A model generated the notes under the pieces. The model was not told the origin of the DNA. It ran no database searches and worked only from the letters and a program-made list of their open reading frames with translations. Source: Syngnathus acus (Eukaryota > Chordata > Actinopteri > Syngnathiformes > Syngnathidae). From it: DNA of 64,000 nucleotides. The DNA lies in the NCBI RefSeq assembly GCF_901709675.1, contig NC_051093.1, positions 7,431,553 through 7,495,552 of the forward strand, in the 5' to 3' direction. Below, one piece after another: positions 33,446 to 64,000 of the stretch; the stretch's first letter is position 1; the number at the start of each line of letters is the position of its first letter. The translations under genes were made by a program, and so were the position numbers.

Positions 33446-34594
33446 TCCCGGCGTGTTCTTCTCTTGACTTTGATCTTTCTTGTGTCTCACCAAGGTCCTC
33501 GTTGGTTTACGCTCCCTGTTTTTCCTCCCACTGCGCCTTCCTCCCTTTCTGTCACTTTCCTCCATAATTCCTTCCCTCCCACCTCTCCGTCCTTCCTGGG
33601 GAGGCGTGTGCAGTTGACTATGAACACAGGGACCTGTAATTAGAGCTGACGAACCCCCGGCAATTAGTTTTCCCTAAAGGAGTTGTTCTGTCATCTCCGC
33701 ATATAAGTCCCTTTATCTTCCTCTCATTCTGTCCTTTTTTTTTATTTTTTTTATCTTGTCTATCAATTTATATGTCATTAGCTGTCAGCTTTTATTTTTT
33801 CCTGATTAATTTTGTTTTTTTTGGGGTGCTTTGTTCCAACCATCTGCCTCTTAAATGCACATTTCTAAACGGTTACACCACTACTGTCCTGGGTATCTCA
33901 GCCCACATAGCTGCAGCAAACATCTTCCCACCTACTCATGTGATAGATATGCTGGTAGGATGCATAAAGTTTAAGAATAAAAAAGTAAGCAGGCTCACAT
34001 TTTAATTAGTTAAATTATTTCATCTATTTCTACGGCGCTTGTCGACTAAGCTGGACCACATTCCAGCACTTATGGAAAATTCCATAATTTTAATCATCAG
34101 TTTTTCAGTTCATCGCTGTTCTTAGTTTTCATTTGTTTGGGGATCTAGAATAGTTTTTTTTAATTGTCATATTCTATGACATAATAGTATTTTATTCACT
34201 GGAAGAATTCATGTCCTCAAAATACATAGCATAATTTCACTTCAGAGATTTCCCACATGAAATATTGATTCTTGAGCTGCTTCTATGTAAACTATATGGC
34301 ATCATCGTATCATGTTTCATCAACTATTCATGTTCGCAAAGTGTGACAGTTTCTCCTATCCCTCTTTTTTTTGTCTGGTTTTTTTTCCTCCCCTCACAGG
34401 GTTTTCTTCTTTTCCTTCACTCTTCCCCATCGGGTCTGCGGAGAGACGTTGACATGCACTAATTCACATAAGCCATGTTGCCTCTCGGCAATCCACTTTA
34501 CTCAATCAATGTTGCATGCTTTCTGTGTTCACTTTTTTCTTCCATTTTGAATTTTTTTTTTTTCCAATGCCTTTTCCCTGTCTTGTGTCTCCAG
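30720..34594. other. Gene-poor region upstream of the first grin2b coding exon, part 3
   Basis: Contents: an A-run (31842-31861), a poly-C run near 32095-32109, a CT microsatellite (33415-33442) and AT-rich DNA. No coding exon is supported. The last 60 bp form a strong polypyrimidine tract leading into the acceptor CTCCAG at 34589-34594. Confidence 0.5.
33415..33442. repeat. (CT)n microsatellite
   Basis: About 14 CT units followed by pyrimidine-rich sequence. Confidence 0.9.
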
Positions 34595-34621
34595 GTATTT
34601 CTCCCCCGCTTCTTCTCCACC

Positions 34622-62435
<27,814 letters not shown>

Positions 62436-64000
62436 GTAAGGAGTTTATTTCTTTTTCCAATCTATGATTCCAGCTTGATGAGAAAAGCTCCAGCAATGAA
62501 TTTTATTTATTTATTCCAAAATGCCCTTCCTGCTCTGAAATGTACGGACGTTGTTTTGGTTTGAATAAACCTGGCCAGAATTGCAATTATGTACGTGTGG
62601 GCGAAGGTGAAAAAAACAAAAGTGTCTGCCTTTCTTCCCAAAGGCCAAATGAACTCTTCTATATTTAGCTTTGCCGTCAAAAGGATGAATTTCCTCATGG
62701 AAATTTGTTTTCATACCTTCAATTTTGAGCAGCCCAAAGCGATTCGGTCAGTGGGCTCTTAACATCCCATAATAGACCCCGGTCCCGGTCAAAGCTCGCT
62801 GTCAGTTCTCGTACGTCAGCCCGCTACAGCGAGATGCACTTTTGCTGTCGTTTGGTAATGAAGGAAAAAGTAAGCAGATCAATAGCAGCTCAAAGGTCAC
62901 AGGTTGAAAACGTAGCTGTGTCTCATCACAAGTCTGCATAACCTTCACAAGTCACGGGCACCGTTGACAATGTGTCCATTCCCCCCCCCCCTGCTATTCA
63001 ATTTATATTAAAGTGACCCATTTAGACTATTATATAAAGCCATTTAAGTTACCCTGCTGGGCCGGCTGCTGTCTTTAGTGTGCACCGAGCTATAAGTGTG
63101 CTCACCTGTAATAAACGCCATCACCCTTGCTAAAAGCGTCATAATGTGCTGTCTTCTTCCCAGCCTCACCGATAAATGGTCATTAGGATCGGGGGGAGGC
63201 GCCATTTGTCAAACTCGCTATTTTGCTCTCCCCCCACACACACACACACACATAAGCGCACACATACACAAAAGCGTATAAGCCAGAGATGAGCAACTTA
63301 TATTTTTCCTAATGCACGTATAAGATGCACTATCCTAATCTAAAACCAAACGGTTTGAAATGGTGACTATTGATGAACAGCTAATCAAAATGAAGTGCGC
63401 GTTGGGTATTTTTTTTTTTCATAAAAATCAACTCAGTCAAATTTGATCATTATTGAGGTATTAGTCATTAAATATCATTAAAAAAAGCCACAGAAAAATA
63501 TTTTTGGAGAGCAATATAAGACCTGGTATAAATGCACCTAAGCCATGTCTGCCATCTAGTGGTGAATGGTAATATTACAACTTAAAACCACAGTTGACCC
63601 TTGGATAGTCTCAGGTTTTCACTGGCAAATTTGCATTTACGCAGATTTTAAAAATAATTTTCATTTTATTTTTATTCTATTTTTTTTTTTTTTTTACCAC
63701 ATGCACACCATGCTGTTGCATCCCCTGGCTGATGTAGACTATCTTTGTCCTTCTCCAGTTGGAAAGTCGCCAAAATGACAGTAGAGTTCAAACTCTTAAT
63801 GGACTGAGATCTGGACTGCTGCTCACACACATGCACACATTTGGGGACGTGCCCCAGCACGCTCTTCAACACTTTCCGAGATCACTTAAGGCCTTTTACA
63901 CAATTTGTCACAGTTTCATAAGACTATAGATCAAAATGAGAAGGGGGGGGAGAGTGGTTGGAGGCGTGCAATAATTGCTTCTAGTTTTTCTTCACTTCAG
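62436..64000 (+). other. grin2b intron 7, ending on a likely splice acceptor
   Basis: 1.57 kb without coding sequence. It contains a poly-C run (62982-62991) and a CA microsatellite (63235-63252). The window's last bases, CTAGTTTTTCTTCACTTCAG, form a good polypyrimidine tract plus AG, so the next grin2b exon probably begins at base 64001. Confidence 0.65.

Overview
The window is vertebrate nuclear DNA, almost certainly from a ray-finned (teleost) fish. The genes have GT-AG introns with many short (about 80-150 bp) introns. Intergenic DNA is AT-rich and full of microsatellites and small DNA-transposon remnants. The gene set includes a trefoil-bearing egg-coat ZP gene and teleost versions of rrp7a, wbp2nl, hebp1, fmc1 and grin2b. 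The species cannot be named from sequence alone, nor can the window show whether the last gene is the 'a' or 'b' teleost copy of grin2b.

Layout. (1) 18-204: a small hAT-like MITE with a perfect 8-bp target duplication, lying 12 bp upstream of the rrp7a start codon. (2) 217-1728 (+): rrp7a, 7 coding exons, 282 aa, ribosome biogenesis. (3) 1971-4411 (-): a ZP1/ZP4-type egg-envelope glycoprotein, 12 coding exons, 562 aa, converging on rrp7a. (4) 5065-7733 (+): wbp2nl, 8 coding exons, 288 aa, divergent from the ZP gene. (5) 9401-11677 (-): hebp1, 4 exons, 191 aa, SOUL/heme-binding. (6) 12892-14119 (-): fmc1, 2 exons, 110 aa, joined by a GC-AG intron. (7) 14.1-34.6 kb: about 20 kb with no convincing coding gene. 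It holds a possible divergent first exon, a GC-richer candidate leader near 15 kb, simple repeats, dispersed repeats and ATTA/octamer-rich islands that look like candidate enhancers. (8) 34595 to beyond the window end (+): the 5' part of grin2b (NMDA receptor GluN2B subunit), seven coding exons encoding 564 residues. These cover the signal region, the amino-terminal domain and the start of the glutamate-binding S1 lobe. The window stops exactly on an AG that is probably the next splice acceptor.

All exon chains were built by hand. Splice phases close without frameshift or stop in every gene (849, 1689, 867, 576 and 333 nt including stops; 1692 nt so far for grin2b), which is strong internal support. 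The genes do not form a pathway. hebp1 next to grin2b matches the human 12p13.1 neighbourhood; rrp7a with wbp2nl matches human 22q13.2; fmc1 is on 7q34 in humans, so the window records a lineage-specific combination of ancestral blocks.

The most notable observations are: substitutions at three positions of the GluN2B amino-terminal domain tied in mammals to zinc/ifenprodil modulation (His127, Asp136 and Phe176 equivalents are Arg, Ala and Tyr); an unusually long, Gly8/Pro-rich GluN2B N terminus; the MITE at the rrp7a start; a duplicated noncoding element inside a grin2b intron; and the GC-AG intron of fmc1. I found no prokaryotic features, CRISPR, rRNA or tRNA genes, and nothing that I would call a wholly new biological system.
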